A DNA stretch of 33,473 nt from Polaribacter sp. BAL334 (GCF_015767435.1 NZ_JADWOV010000206.1:1-33473), one strand, 5' to 3'. Numbered from the stretch's first letter, positions 1 through 8,672 are shown. Notes: generated from the letters alone by a model not told the origin. Program-made: numbers and translations.

Positions 1-98
1 AAGATATAAGTCAAGAGTGGATAAACGATTACAATTACAATAGACCACATAAATCACTTAAAAATAAATCACCAATTGAATACAGATTAAATGAATAA
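1..98 (+). CDS. IS3-family transposase OrfB, C-terminal fragment (integrase core)
   Basis: Reading from base 3 gives 31 codons and a TAA at 96-98. The peptide includes WINDYNYNRPHKSL followed by SPIEYR. This Y-N-x-x-RPHxSL...SPxEY signature is the C-terminal end of the rve (DDE) integrase domain of IS3-family OrfB, just past the catalytic glutamate. Only the last 31 residues lie in the window, so whether the gene is intact is unknown. Its role would be cut-and-paste/circle transposition of its own element. Confidence 0.8.
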   Translation, partial: DISQEWINDYNYNRPHKSLKNKSPIEYRLNE

Positions 99-140
99 AA
101 ATTCTATTTTTGAATGGATCGAATTTAAGGGAAGCTTACA
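1..140 (+). mobile_element. Right end of an IS3-family insertion sequence (partial)
   Basis: The first 98 bases encode the end of an IS3-type transposase. After its stop, about 40 bases lead to a likely terminal inverted repeat ending in ...AAGCTTACA at 140; read on the other strand it starts TGTAAGCTTCCCTTAA. A TG...CA terminus is typical of IS3 elements. The element extends beyond the left edge, so the left inverted repeat and the 3-4 bp target duplication cannot be seen. The exact right boundary at 140 is inferred from the TG start and from where the neighbouring methyltransferase homology ends. Confidence 0.7.
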
Positions 141-724
141 TAATTCTCTTTTTGAAGCATAAAAAACAACTCCATTCCCTGTCTGCTTGAGATGGAATTG
201 TGCGAATTTTCCATCAAATGAACTGTAAAATGCGTTTCAAAATAAGTTGCATATTCTTTTTTATTTCCCCCAAAAGGCGGATGGTTTTCATTGAGAATTG
301 CATCGAAAAGAAGCCCAACAAGTTTTCCTTTGGGACGTAAAAGTTCGTGCATTTTTTTGGCATATTTGGGTCTTAATGTTGGGTGAATGGCGCAAAAAAA
401 AGTTTGTTCTACAATCAAATCAAAAGAATCATTGACATCAAAAAAATCAGTATGAATTAATTGCGATGAGGGAAAATCAGGCACTCTATTTTTGATATTT
501 TGCAAGGCAATTTCCGACAAATCAACCACAAAAACATTTTGAAATCCGTTTTGAAAAAGCCATTCTGCCTCATACGAATTGCCTCCTCCAGGAATTAAAA
601 TTTTACTGTTCTTATTGGTTAATTGACTGAAATATGCTTTTAAAGGCGGTGAAATCTGCCCTAAATCCCAACCAATTTGATTGTTTTTATATTTTATATT
701 CCAAAAATCTGCTGATAAATCCAT
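125..724 (-). CDS. TPMT-like SAM-dependent methyltransferase
   Basis: A 199-residue class I methyltransferase of the thiopurine S-methyltransferase family, predicted cytoplasmic. Near the N terminus, FWN..Y...QIGWDLGQISPPL is the family's substrate-side entry motif. ILIPGGGNSYEAEWL (about residues 42-56) is the glycine-rich SAM loop, and VVDLS (D68) is the acidic residue expected to bind the SAM ribose. The true substrate is unknown, since bacterial members act on varied S, Se or halide acceptors. The last five codons (YVSFP and stop) come largely from the inverted repeat of the adjoining IS element, so the C terminus is probably not ancestral. It lies downstream of a terminator closing the thioredoxin transcript and so is probably transcribed separately. 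A TAGTTTTA -7-like element sits 4 nt before the ATG. Confidence 0.85.
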   Translation of the reverse strand: MDLSADFWNIKYKNNQIGWDLGQISPPLKAYFSQLTNKNSKILIPGGGNSYEAEWLFQNGFQNVFVVDLSEIALQNIKNRVPDFPSSQLIHTDFFDVNDSFDLIVEQTFFCAIHPTLRPKYAKKMHELLRPKGKLVGLLFDAILNENHPPFGGNKKEYATYFETHFTVHLMENSHNSISSRQGMELFFMLQKENYVSFP

Positions 725-747
725 CGTATAAAACTACATTTTTCTTG

Positions 748-779
748 AAAAAAAAGCACTTGAAATAAATTCCAAGTGC
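748..779 (-). terminator. Rho-independent terminator after the thioredoxin gene
   Basis: On the minus strand, GCACTTG (779-773) pairs with CAAGTGC (762-756) around a 10-nt loop. It is followed at once by eight T residues (755-748). It sits between the trx stop (805) and the methyltransferase start (724), in the right orientation to end the cytochrome-thioredoxin transcript. Confidence 0.75.
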
Positions 780-804
780 CAACTAACCAACTATTATAAA
801 AAAA

Positions 805-1101
805 CTAACTAAATTTTTGAATCATGGAAACAATTTCTCTTTTTTGCACCAAACCAGATTGTCTCCAAACTTGCTGTCCTTTGTTGTATAAAACCAATGT
901 TGGAACCCCTCTCACTTGATATTGTGATGCTAAAGAAGGATTTTTGTCCACATCAATTTTGATTATAGAAACATTTTCTCCCAATTCGTCCTTGACTTCT
1001 TTTAAAATTGGACTCATCATTTTGCAAGGTCCACACCATTCAGCAAAAAAATCGACTAAAACAGGTTTTGGTTGATTGATAATTTCTGAAAAATTGCTCA
1101 T
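805..1101 (-). CDS. trxA: Thioredoxin
   Basis: A 98-residue classical thioredoxin with active site WCGPCK (W22, C23, C26) after VLVDFFAEW. It also has the cis-proline region GVPTL and the conserved KIDVDKNP strand. No signal peptide is visible, so it is cytoplasmic and would reduce protein disulfides, recharged by thioredoxin reductase. It starts 8 nt after the stop of the diheme cytochrome gene, so the two are probably co-transcribed from the Crp/Fnr-type promoter at 2101-2144. That linkage suggests a job in redox stress or an anaerobic switch rather than the only housekeeping thioredoxin. A clear terminator follows. Confidence 0.93.
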   Translation of the reverse strand: MSNFSEIINQPKPVLVDFFAEWCGPCKMMSPILKEVKDELGENVSIIKIDVDKNPSLASQYQVRGVPTLVLYNKGQQVWRQSGLVQKREIVSMIQKFS

Positions 1102-1109
1102 TTTACCAT

Positions 1110-2093
1110 TTATTTATCAAATGAAATATTCCAAATTCCTCTAATTTGATTGATTTCATATCCTAAAGCTTCATCAGTAGGATATGATTTTTTGATAGAA
1201 GCAATTATTGATTCATTTACGTCTTTATTCGGTTTTCCATGACACTGCAAGCACATGCTGTTTGTAATTATTGGATAATAAAATGTCATTTTTTTTGAAG
1301 ATTCAACCACAATAGGATTTGAATCTACATCCGAATTTATATTTTTTTTAAAAATTTCAATATATTTTTCCTCTTCAGATGTTGCTTTGTTTTTTAAATT
1401 TCTTGGCTTATCTGAAACTCTTTTTATGATTACATTATTTGCAATTGACATACTATCTGTTAAGGGAATGGCTTTTACATTGCAAAATTTAAATGCCGCT
1501 AAAGTGCCTTCTTTTTGAATTTTACCCATCAAGTTTTTACCTAAAACAGCTTTGGTTTCCAAAGCAATTTTTAATCCTCTTTCCTCGAATGAAGGTTGAG
1601 TTTTATTAAGATTTGCTTCATTTTTTTTTTGCTTCATCATGCCTTTTCCTTGCCCTTTTTTATCATGATTTTCATCATAATCTTTTGGTTTTTCAACGTC
1701 ATTATCATACAAATAATCTGCAATTTCACGAATGGTTTTATCCGAATAATACTGCTTTGGCATCACACCAAATTTTTTAACAGCACCTGGCATTTTCGAG
1801 TTTTCAGCAGTTGGATTTTTCACAAATTTTTGAATGTCTTTGATAAAATTTTCCTTACTGATTCCTTTCGTTAAATAGTGATTTTTAATGGCAATCATAG
1901 GAGGTGCAATTCTGTTTTCTGGGGTTGCTTTTGGATTGTGACAAACATAGCATTGCATTTCCATCAGTTTTTTTCCAGGATGTTTTTCTTGTACAAATCC
2001 TAAAACCTGTGATTTTTGGATATACGATTGTTTTTCAGATTTTTGACATCCAAAAAAAGTAGCGACTAAAATAAGTGTGATAAATTGTTTCAT
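1110..2093 (-). CDS. Diheme c-type cytochrome lipoprotein with DUF3365 domain
   Basis: A 327-residue exported lipoprotein with signal peptide and lipobox TFFGC (C16). A first c-type heme site CYVCH lies at 48-52, followed by a cytochrome c fold with a candidate axial methionine in KMPGAVKKFGVMP. A low-complexity lysine/methionine linker (about 140-160) leads into a DUF3365 (Tll0287-like, PAS-related) domain. That domain contains FKFCN and a second heme motif CLQCH at 281-285. The fusion suggests a membrane-anchored periplasmic electron-transfer or redox/ligand-sensing protein; no enzyme activity can be assigned. It is followed 8 nt later by trxA and preceded by the Crp/Fnr regulator gene, whose stop codon overlaps the operator upstream of this gene. 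Confidence 0.8.
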   Translation of the reverse strand: MKQFITLILVATFFGCQKSEKQSYIQKSQVLGFVQEKHPGKKLMEMQCYVCHNPKATPENRIAPPMIAIKNHYLTKGISKENFIKDIQKFVKNPTAENSKMPGAVKKFGVMPKQYYSDKTIREIADYLYDNDVEKPKDYDENHDKKGQGKGMMKQKKNEANLNKTQPSFEERGLKIALETKAVLGKNLMGKIQKEGTLAAFKFCNVKAIPLTDSMSIANNVIIKRVSDKPRNLKNKATSEEEKYIEIFKKNINSDVDSNPIVVESSKKMTFYYPIITNSMCLQCHGKPNKDVNESIIASIKKSYPTDEALGYEINQIRGIWNISFDK

Positions 2094-2100
2094 TTGATTG

Positions 2101-2144
2101 CAAAATTATAGTGTTTAAAATTTTTTTTTAGTAACAAAAGTTAC
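2101..2144 (-). promoter_or_regulatory. Crp/Fnr-type operator and -7 element upstream of the diheme cytochrome gene
   Basis: A perfect dyad GTAAC-TTTT-GTTAC (minus strand, 2144-2131) is followed after 22 bp by TAATTTTG (2108-2101), an exact match to the Bacteroidota -7 consensus TAnnTTTG. A start site about 4-5 nt past the G would put the dyad centre near -41, the classic class II activator position for Crp/Fnr proteins. The dyad overlaps the stop codon of the adjacent Crp/Fnr gene. The same layout occurs at 29924-29967. That this regulator binds here is an inference. Confidence 0.6.
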
Positions 2145-2782
2145 AATACTAATACTTTAATGCTATTTCTATGTAGTTTTATTTTTCCTTCGTTCTCTAA
2201 CTTTTTCAGCAACCTAGAAATAACAACTCTAGAAGTATGTAAGTCATCAGAAATTTCATTGTGAGTTGTATAAATTACATCATCATGAGTAATCATAGCC
2301 TTGTCTTTCAGATACTTATACAATCGTTCATCCATTTTTAAAAAGGCAATTGTATCAATAGCTTCTAAAAGTTCATCAACTCTTGCGTGATAACTTTGCA
2401 AAATGAAGGCTTGCCAAGATTTGTATTTTGCCAACCATTCTCCCATTTTTTCTTTGGGAATCATGATGATTTCTACATCCGTTTCTGCTATGGCAGCAAT
2501 TTTACTTTTGGTTTGACCCAAACAACAAGACAATGTCATGGCGCAAGTATCTCCTTTTTCTAGATAATACAACACCAATTCTTCACCTTGCTCATCTTTG
2601 CGTAAGATTTTGATTGCTCCTTTTAAAATGAGTGGCATGGATTTGATATACTCTCCAACTCCAATGATTGAGGTGTTTTTTGGAATTGTTTTATAAACTC
2701 CAATTTTTTGAATTTCTTCAATCAATTCCTCTTCAAATAAATACCCAAAATTGGTTTGTAAATAGTGTTGTTCTTCAGACAT
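2141..2782 (-). CDS. Crp/Fnr family transcriptional regulator
   Basis: A 213-residue regulator. The N-terminal cyclic-nucleotide-binding-like beta barrel (about 20-125) contains GVGEYIKSMPLILKG and the segment GDTCAMTLSCCLG. A long dimerisation helix follows (WQAFILQSYHARVDELLEAID). The C-terminal winged helix has the recognition helix TSRVVISRLLKKLENEGKI (about 183-201), with the R...SR pattern of Crp/Fnr DNA contacts. The cNMP pocket residues of E. coli CRP are not conserved, so it may sense something other than cAMP. The paired cysteines at about 86-87 could be redox-active but do not form a visible four-cysteine FNR cluster. It is flanked by the RND operon upstream (56 nt) and its likely target cytochrome gene downstream. 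Confidence 0.88.
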   Translation of the reverse strand: MSEEQHYLQTNFGYLFEEELIEEIQKIGVYKTIPKNTSIIGVGEYIKSMPLILKGAIKILRKDEQGEELVLYYLEKGDTCAMTLSCCLGQTKSKIAAIAETDVEIIMIPKEKMGEWLAKYKSWQAFILQSYHARVDELLEAIDTIAFLKMDERLYKYLKDKAMITHDDVIYTTHNEISDDLHTSRVVISRLLKKLENEGKIKLHRNSIKVLVL

Positions 2783-2838
2783 AAATACTAATTTTATTGA
2801 GATTATAAAGTTAGTAAATAGAACTCAAAAAACAGTGC

Positions 2839-4158
2839 TTAGAAAGCCACATTTAATATATCTCCACTTAATTGTAATAACTGAATTTCTATCAACTTTG
2901 CATCAAATTTTGCGTTGTTAAAGGCTGTTTTAGCGTTGATTAAATTGATTTGTGCTTGTCTAAATTCAATGGAAGTAACTTGCCCTAATTTGTAACGTTC
3001 TTCTGTTCTATTAAAATTATCTTGACTTGTCAGTACATTTTTTTCTTGAGCACTTAAAATAAATAACTGATTTTGATAGTTTTCCCAGGTATTTTTCAAG
3101 TTATTTTGAATGGTTGTTTTTTGTTGTTCTAACAAAATTTGTTGATTATCCAAGGCTATTTTCGCATTGGCAACACGTGTTTTTGTAGCACCACCATCAA
3201 ACAAATTCCAAGTTAAATTCAATCCTGCATTTAAACCAGTAATGGTTGCTCCCGCCAAAAAGGACGTTGCAGGATTATCACTTTGATTCCATCCATAGGA
3301 AGAAGTCAACCCTAATCTTGGTAAATATTGTGATTTATTAATTTTGATATTGAACTCACTTATGGCGATATTTTGTTCATTTTGCTTTAACAACGCATTG
3401 TTTGCCATTGTTTTTTGCAATAAATCATCAAAATTCATCATTTTATTAAAATCAACTTCGGTTTCAACGGCGTAATTTGGTTCTTTATCAATGCCTAAAA
3501 TAATGTTCAAACCACGCTTAGCATTGTTCAATTGTTGCTTGGCAGTGATGAAAGAAATACTGTCATTATTCACATCTACCTCCGCATTTAGCAATTCTAA
3601 TTTGGTTGATTGCCCATAATTATATTGATAATTGGCACGTTCTAAACGTCTTTTTGAAATCAAAAGTGCTTCCGATAAATTTTCGGTATTTTCTGACAAA
3701 CGTGCAATTTGAAAATAAATGGTAAACAGCTGTAAATACGTATTTTCAATAGTTTCTCTGGCTTGGATTTCAGTTAAATTGTAGCTTTCTTTTAATTGTT
3801 GATAATTATATTTTCGACCTAAACCATCAAAAATGGTGTAATTCAAACTCAAAGCTGCATTGTAAGATTTTGTTACAGCGCCATCAATTGTTCTATTTGT
3901 TCCGTCCTGAAAAGTAACATCTTGATTTTCTTTTCTGTAATTTGTGCCTGAAGTTGCCGCAATTGTTGGTAAAAAACCTGTATTTAAAACACTCTTGTTA
4001 TTTTTTGCAACTTCTATATTATTATTGGCAATTTTAATTCCGAAATTATTTTCAAGAGTTATTTCTAACGCTGCTTTTTTGGTCAAAATTTCTTGGGAAA
4101 ATCCTTGAAAAATTCCTAAAAAAACAATCGTGAATAAGTGGTATTTTGTTGATTTCAT
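2839..4158 (-). CDS. TolC-family outer membrane efflux protein
   Basis: A 439-residue protein from the ATG at 4158. A longer in-frame start at 4218 was rejected because it runs 56 nt into the RND gene, whereas 4158 gives a 4-nt gap and a normal signal peptide MKSTKYHLFTIVFLG...GFSQ. It has the two tandem OEP repeats of TolC proteins: long helical stretches with NNF.I.IA.N..EVA near the start and LNAGLNLTWNLFDGG in the second repeat. Repeated YNYGQSTKLELLNAEV and YKLGQVTSIEFRQAQ motifs mark equivalent helices. It forms the trimeric exit duct for the pump and adaptor encoded directly upstream. The substrate cannot be predicted. Confidence 0.92.
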   Translation of the reverse strand: MKSTKYHLFTIVFLGIFQGFSQEILTKKAALEITLENNFGIKIANNNIEVAKNNKSVLNTGFLPTIAATSGTNYRKENQDVTFQDGTNRTIDGAVTKSYNAALSLNYTIFDGLGRKYNYQQLKESYNLTEIQARETIENTYLQLFTIYFQIARLSENTENLSEALLISKRRLERANYQYNYGQSTKLELLNAEVDVNNDSISFITAKQQLNNAKRGLNIILGIDKEPNYAVETEVDFNKMMNFDDLLQKTMANNALLKQNEQNIAISEFNIKINKSQYLPRLGLTSSYGWNQSDNPATSFLAGATITGLNAGLNLTWNLFDGGATKTRVANAKIALDNQQILLEQQKTTIQNNLKNTWENYQNQLFILSAQEKNVLTSQDNFNRTEERYKLGQVTSIEFRQAQINLINAKTAFNNAKFDAKLIEIQLLQLSGDILNVAF

Positions 4159-4162
4159 GATA

Positions 4163-7100
4163 TTAATTTTTAAGTGCATCTTCAGCTTCATTATCATCGC
4201 TTTCTTTTTCATATTCAATTTCCATCAAAGCTCTTTCAACCTCTTCTTTAGTTACATCATTTCCTGTTTTTAGCCATTTAATTCCTACTTTGATAGTGTT
4301 AGAAACGGATAATAATAAGGGCAACATTACTAATGTCAAGATTGTAGCGATGGCAATTCCGTAAGCAATAGAAATTGCCATTGGAATCAAAAATTGAGCT
4401 TGTCTACTTTTTTCAAAAATCAATGGTCCTAAACCTGCAATCGTAGTGATAGAAGTTAATAAAATAGCTCTGAATCTTGATTGACCAGCCATGATTAGTG
4501 CTTCATCAAACTTGATTCCTTCTTTTAAATAACTGTTGAATTTTCCTATCAAAACCAATCCATCATTCACCATAATTCCTATCAATGCAATGATGCCTAA
4601 CCAAGACAAAATCCCGATGGGAAAACTATGAAAGAAATGTCCCCAAACCACTCCAATCATGCTAAAAGGAATCATTAAAATCAATAAAATTGGCTGACTG
4701 TAAGAGCGAAATGTAAAGGCGATAACTAAATAAATTAACAATAAAATAATAGGACCAACTAATTTTACGGAATTGGTAGTTTTATTTGCTTCTCGATTTT
4801 GACCTTCATATAATGGAGAAACTGAAGGATATTTTGATAAAATTTGAGGCAAAACTCTCGTTTTGATATCATCTAAAATCTCAGTAGGTGTGTCCTTTTT
4901 ATTTTTTAAATCGGCTGTAACCTGAATTTCTCTTTTTCCTGACAAATGATTGATAGCAATATCTCCTCGTTCTATGGAATAATTGGCAATTTCCGAAAAT
5001 GGAATTCTACTTCCATTAGGAGCTATAATGCGCATTTCATCTAAATTTTTAATAGAAGAACGATCTTTTTTGTCATAGCGAACCCAGACTTTTATTTCAT
5101 CTTGACCTCGTTGAAAACGTTGTGCTTGAAATCCGAAGAAACCATCACGAATTTGTGCCATGACAGATTGCAAATTCAATCCTAATAAATAGGCATTGTC
5201 TTTCAAAGTGATTTTAATTTCTTTGATTCCTGCAGGATCATTATCAACAACATCTTTCAATGCAGCATTGTTTAAAAGTGATTGTTTTAACTCTTCTTTT
5301 GCCGCTTTCAATTCTTGAATGTTATTTCCAAGCAAAGAAACTGCGATTGGGCTTCCTCCAAAATTTCCACCAGAACCAAAAACCAAACTTTCTACTCCAT
5401 AGATTTTTCCAACGACATCACTGATTGTATTGGTAATTTCGGGTGATGAAAAATCTCTTGCTTCTCCTGGTAATAAGTTCACTGTCAAACTTCCACTGGC
5501 ACTTCCAGGACCAATTCTTTTGATGATATTTTCAACAACAGGAATATTGCCTGTTTGTTTTTTTGTATAATCTTTATGAACTAACCACACTTTTTCTTCG
5601 ATCATGGAAATGATAGAATCTGTAATTTTTTCATTGGTTCCTTGTGGCATTTTCAATGAAATTTGAATTTGATCACTTGCTATAGAAGGGAAAAAAGACG
5701 TTTTCACAATTCCTCCACCAATGGCTGAAAAGCTAAAAATCAATAACGCTAAAGGAATTGAAAAAGCAAATAATTTATTTTTTAAGGAAAATCGTAAGAA
5801 TGGCAAGTAATAGTTATCTCTCACTTTTACTAGCCAACCATCAGCAACTTGATTTACTTTATTGAAAAAAGTATCAAATTTATTTTGTTTGATTTCCTCC
5901 CCGTTTTCGGTTTTCTTTCGTTCCAAAGTTCGTGAGTGAACAATGTGTGCAGGCAAAATAATCAATGCTTCTAGTAATGAAACAGATAGCGTAAGAATTA
6001 CAATCGTAGAAACTTCTCCAAAGAAACTCCCTATATTTCCATCCACAAAAAAGAAGGTAGAAAAAGCTATCAGCGTTGTTAAAATGGCAGAAACAATTGG
6101 CGGAATTACTTCCATTGTTCCGTCAATGGCAGCCCGAATTTTTGATTTTCCTAAATCGTAATAATGATGATAGATGTTTTCGCCAATTACAATTCCATCA
6201 TCCACCAAAATTCCAATTACGATAATCATCCCAAAAAGAGACAATACATTGATGGTGACATTGAATTGTGCTGCAAAAATAAACATTCCAAAAAATGCAA
6301 TTGGCAACCCAAAAGCTACCCAAATTGCCAAGCGAACATTCAGAAAAATAGCTAAGAAAAAAAGCACTAATAATATACCCACAATTCCATTTTCAATTAA
6401 CAATTTTGTTCTTCCGTTCAGAGTTGTACTTCTGTCACTAGTAACATTTAATTGAATATTTTGCTGCTTTTGATTGAATTCATAAATGTAATCTTTGATT
6501 TTATCAGCCGTAGAAAGTAAATCTTCGCTATTAGTGTTACTAACTGTTATATCAATCGCTAAATCATCGTTAAAATACAGTCTATCAGGAATTTCTGACC
6601 AAGTATCTTTGACATCTGCAATGTCTTTTAAACGAATAATTGTTCCATTTGGTTGCGTTCTTACAATCAAATTTCGCAAATCATCTCCATAATAAGAACG
6701 ATTGTTTGCACGAATCAAATAATCTTCTTGAGGCGTTTTTATGTTTCCACCTGTGATGAGAATATTGGCATTTCTAACGGCATTTGCCACTTCAGTAAAG
6801 GACAATTCATACGCCAATAAATCATTTTCACGAACTGCAATTTCTATTTCTTCTTCTGGGAAACCAGAAATGGCAATTTGAGAAATTCCTTCAATACCGC
6901 GAATATCATTTTCGATGTTTCTAGCATATTGTTTTAATGTTTTCAATGAAACGCCTTCACCACTCACTGTAAAGCTAATGGTAGGTCGTAAATTTTCGAC
7001 TTTTGCAATAACTGGAGGCTCTAAACCTACAGGAAATGAGGGAATTCTATCTACTGCATTTTTAACATCAGACAAAACAACATCAATATTTTGACCTTTA

Positions 7101-7390
7101 AAAACCTCCACTGTAACCACAGCTGAATTTTCTCTAGAAACGGAGGTAACTCTTTCTACACCCACAGTTCCTTTCAAATTATCCTCGATTTTTAGGACAA
7201 CTCCTTCTTCAATTTCAGCTGGAGAAGCTCCAGGATATGCCAAACTAATATTGATTAAACGCGAATCAACTAAAGGAAAAAAGGAAGATTTCATAGTGAA
7301 AATTCCCACAGTTCCTAAAATGATAAATGCCAAAATCAATACATTGACAGCAACTGAATATTTGATAAAAAATGTAATTAATTTTTTCAT
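4163..7390 (-). CDS. RND-family efflux pump permease (AcrB/MdtB-like)
   Basis: A 1075-residue inner-membrane proton antiporter. The N-terminal TM1 is followed by a periplasmic loop with YPGASPAEIEEGV, the HAE-1 type signature. A first block of five TM segments (about 330-480) carries GILVDDGIVIGENIYHH with the paired aspartates of TM4. A second large periplasmic domain follows, then a second TM block (about 870-1040) with GIMVNDGLVLIG. Length and layout match organic-solute (HAE) pumps more than metal pumps, and no CusA methionine clusters stand out. It starts 2 nt after the adaptor gene and ends 4 nt before tolC, so all three form one operon. The C-terminal tail is acidic (EYEKESDDNEAEDAL). 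Confidence 0.94.
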   Translation of the reverse strand: MKKLITFFIKYSVAVNVLILAFIILGTVGIFTMKSSFFPLVDSRLINISLAYPGASPAEIEEGVVLKIEDNLKGTVGVERVTSVSRENSAVVTVEVFKGQNIDVVLSDVKNAVDRIPSFPVGLEPPVIAKVENLRPTISFTVSGEGVSLKTLKQYARNIENDIRGIEGISQIAISGFPEEEIEIAVRENDLLAYELSFTEVANAVRNANILITGGNIKTPQEDYLIRANNRSYYGDDLRNLIVRTQPNGTIIRLKDIADVKDTWSEIPDRLYFNDDLAIDITVSNTNSEDLLSTADKIKDYIYEFNQKQQNIQLNVTSDRSTTLNGRTKLLIENGIVGILLVLFFLAIFLNVRLAIWVAFGLPIAFFGMFIFAAQFNVTINVLSLFGMIIVIGILVDDGIVIGENIYHHYYDLGKSKIRAAIDGTMEVIPPIVSAILTTLIAFSTFFFVDGNIGSFFGEVSTIVILTLSVSLLEALIILPAHIVHSRTLERKKTENGEEIKQNKFDTFFNKVNQVADGWLVKVRDNYYLPFLRFSLKNKLFAFSIPLALLIFSFSAIGGGIVKTSFFPSIASDQIQISLKMPQGTNEKITDSIISMIEEKVWLVHKDYTKKQTGNIPVVENIIKRIGPGSASGSLTVNLLPGEARDFSSPEITNTISDVVGKIYGVESLVFGSGGNFGGSPIAVSLLGNNIQELKAAKEELKQSLLNNAALKDVVDNDPAGIKEIKITLKDNAYLLGLNLQSVMAQIRDGFFGFQAQRFQRGQDEIKVWVRYDKKDRSSIKNLDEMRIIAPNGSRIPFSEIANYSIERGDIAINHLSGKREIQVTADLKNKKDTPTEILDDIKTRVLPQILSKYPSVSPLYEGQNREANKTTNSVKLVGPIILLLIYLVIAFTFRSYSQPILLILMIPFSMIGVVWGHFFHSFPIGILSWLGIIALIGIMVNDGLVLIGKFNSYLKEGIKFDEALIMAGQSRFRAILLTSITTIAGLGPLIFEKSRQAQFLIPMAISIAYGIAIATILTLVMLPLLLSVSNTIKVGIKWLKTGNDVTKEEVERALMEIEYEKESDDNEAEDALKN

Positions 7391-7392
7391 TG

Positions 7393-8508
7393 TTAATCGT
7401 TTTTAATGGCTTTTACAATCATTCCATCAAATGCGCCAGGAACAGGTTTTGAAACCATTATATCTCCATCTTTTAATCCGCTAATAACTACTTTTTCTTT
7501 CCCAAAATACAATGGATTTATAGGAGTTAGTGTCAAAATACTGTCATTTACAATCGTGTAAACAGCTGTATTATCTACCACTAATTTTCTTGAAATCTCA
7601 ATAGCATTTTGCACTGATTTTGCCACTAAATTTGCTTCTAAAAACATTCCTTCTTTTAAATCAGGATGTTTCAATTCAATATACGCTGTGATTGTTTGTG
7701 AAACTTGATCTATTTTTCCGTTGACACGAACCACTTTTCCAGTATACATTTTTGATTTATCCAAATTTGTCAACTCAACTGTATTGCCAACTTTCAGCAT
7801 ATCAGCATAAGCTGCACTGATAGAAACTTCCATTTCATACACGCTTGTATCAATAAATTCTCCCAATTTCTGTCCTGATCTCACCAATGTTCCTGGAGTC
7901 ACTAACGCTTCTGTTAAAACACCTGTAAATGGCGCTTTAATTTGGTGTTTTGACAAGCGAACTTCTAAGTTTTTTACATTGAAATATGCTGTTAAAATGC
8001 CTCTTCCCGAAATAAAATATTTTTCTTTGTCCGATGAAAATGTAGGGATTTTTGGAACTGTTTTATTGATATCAAAATTTTGTAAATAGGTTTCCCATTT
8101 ATTGAATTCAGATGAAAAATCCAAACGAATGTCAGGCAAAACCGAGGTAATTAAATTGAATAAATTACTTTTTTGAGATTGTAAACTTGCATAAAATTCA
8201 TCACTATTGATGCTCAACAAATTTTCATTTTGAACATACATTGTGCCAGGTCTAAACGCCTTATTTGAGGTTTGCAACACCCCTTGAACTTCTGAAAAAA
8301 GTTCGATTTTATTTTTTGCCACCAAATTGCCATTTGCTGACAAAACAATTGGAATTTCTTTATTCAAAATAGGTTCAACAAAAACAGTATTGATTGTTTT
8401 TTTGAAGGTAGGTTTTGGAGCCATATTTTTGTCAACGATATATTTTCCTAAAAAAATAGCGGCAACAATCAAAATGATACCTAAAAGTGATAAAATGATA
8501 TTTCTCAT
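7393..8508 (-). CDS. RND efflux periplasmic adaptor subunit (HlyD/AcrA type)
   Basis: A 371-residue membrane-fusion protein. The N-terminal anchor is MRNIILSLLGIILIVAAIFLG. A barrel-sandwich half with VLSANGNLVAKNKIELFSEVQGVL is followed by an unusually short hairpin region. The returning lipoyl half HQIKAPFTGVLTEALVTPGTLVRSGQ is the hallmark of the family, followed by the beta-barrel (IDTSVYEMEVSISAAYADMLKVGN) and a membrane-proximal domain. It bridges the pump and TolC encoded downstream. It is the first gene of the three-gene operon and has a TATCTTTG -7 element about 50 nt upstream. Confidence 0.93.
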   Translation of the reverse strand: MRNIILSLLGIILIVAAIFLGKYIVDKNMAPKPTFKKTINTVFVEPILNKEIPIVLSANGNLVAKNKIELFSEVQGVLQTSNKAFRPGTMYVQNENLLSINSDEFYASLQSQKSNLFNLITSVLPDIRLDFSSEFNKWETYLQNFDINKTVPKIPTFSSDKEKYFISGRGILTAYFNVKNLEVRLSKHQIKAPFTGVLTEALVTPGTLVRSGQKLGEFIDTSVYEMEVSISAAYADMLKVGNTVELTNLDKSKMYTGKVVRVNGKIDQVSQTITAYIELKHPDLKEGMFLEANLVAKSVQNAIEISRKLVVDNTAVYTIVNDSILTLTPINPLYFGKEKVVISGLKDGDIMVSKPVPGAFDGMIVKAIKND

Positions 8509-8560
8509 GGTGTGAAAATTGTACTTTTGGTTTGAAAAAAGAAATTGTTATTTTGGGCAA

Positions 8561-8568
8561 CAAAGATA
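8561..8568 (-). promoter_or_regulatory. -7 promoter element for the RND efflux operon
   Basis: On the minus strand, TATCTTTG matches TAnnTTTG exactly. It lies about 50 nt upstream of the adaptor ATG, in a divergent intergenic region. No convincing -33 TTG was found at the usual distance. Confidence 0.4.
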
Positions 8569-8662
8569 ATTTTAAAAAAATTAAATTTTGGGGTGTTGAT
8601 TTTTAGTTTGTTAAAGAAACGTTATAATTCTATGATTTTCGTAAGTAAATATTGATTTATCC

Positions 8663-8670
8663 TACTTTTG
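8663..8670 (+). promoter_or_regulatory. TAnnTTTG element directly before the GNAT-like gene
   Basis: TACTTTTG matches the Bacteroidota -7 consensus but ends only 2 nt before the chosen ATG (8673). If used, the transcript would be essentially leaderless. It could also be a chance match in AT-rich sequence. Confidence 0.3.
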
Positions 8671-8672
8671 AT

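Noticed and set aside
4159..4218. Extended N terminus of the TolC-family protein
   Set aside because: Would overlap the pump gene by 56 nt and add a lysine/methionine-rich stretch ahead of a normal signal peptide.
6164..6455. Plus-strand open frames inside the RND pump gene
   Set aside because: Antisense shadows of a strongly conserved membrane protein; no motifs and poor start contexts.
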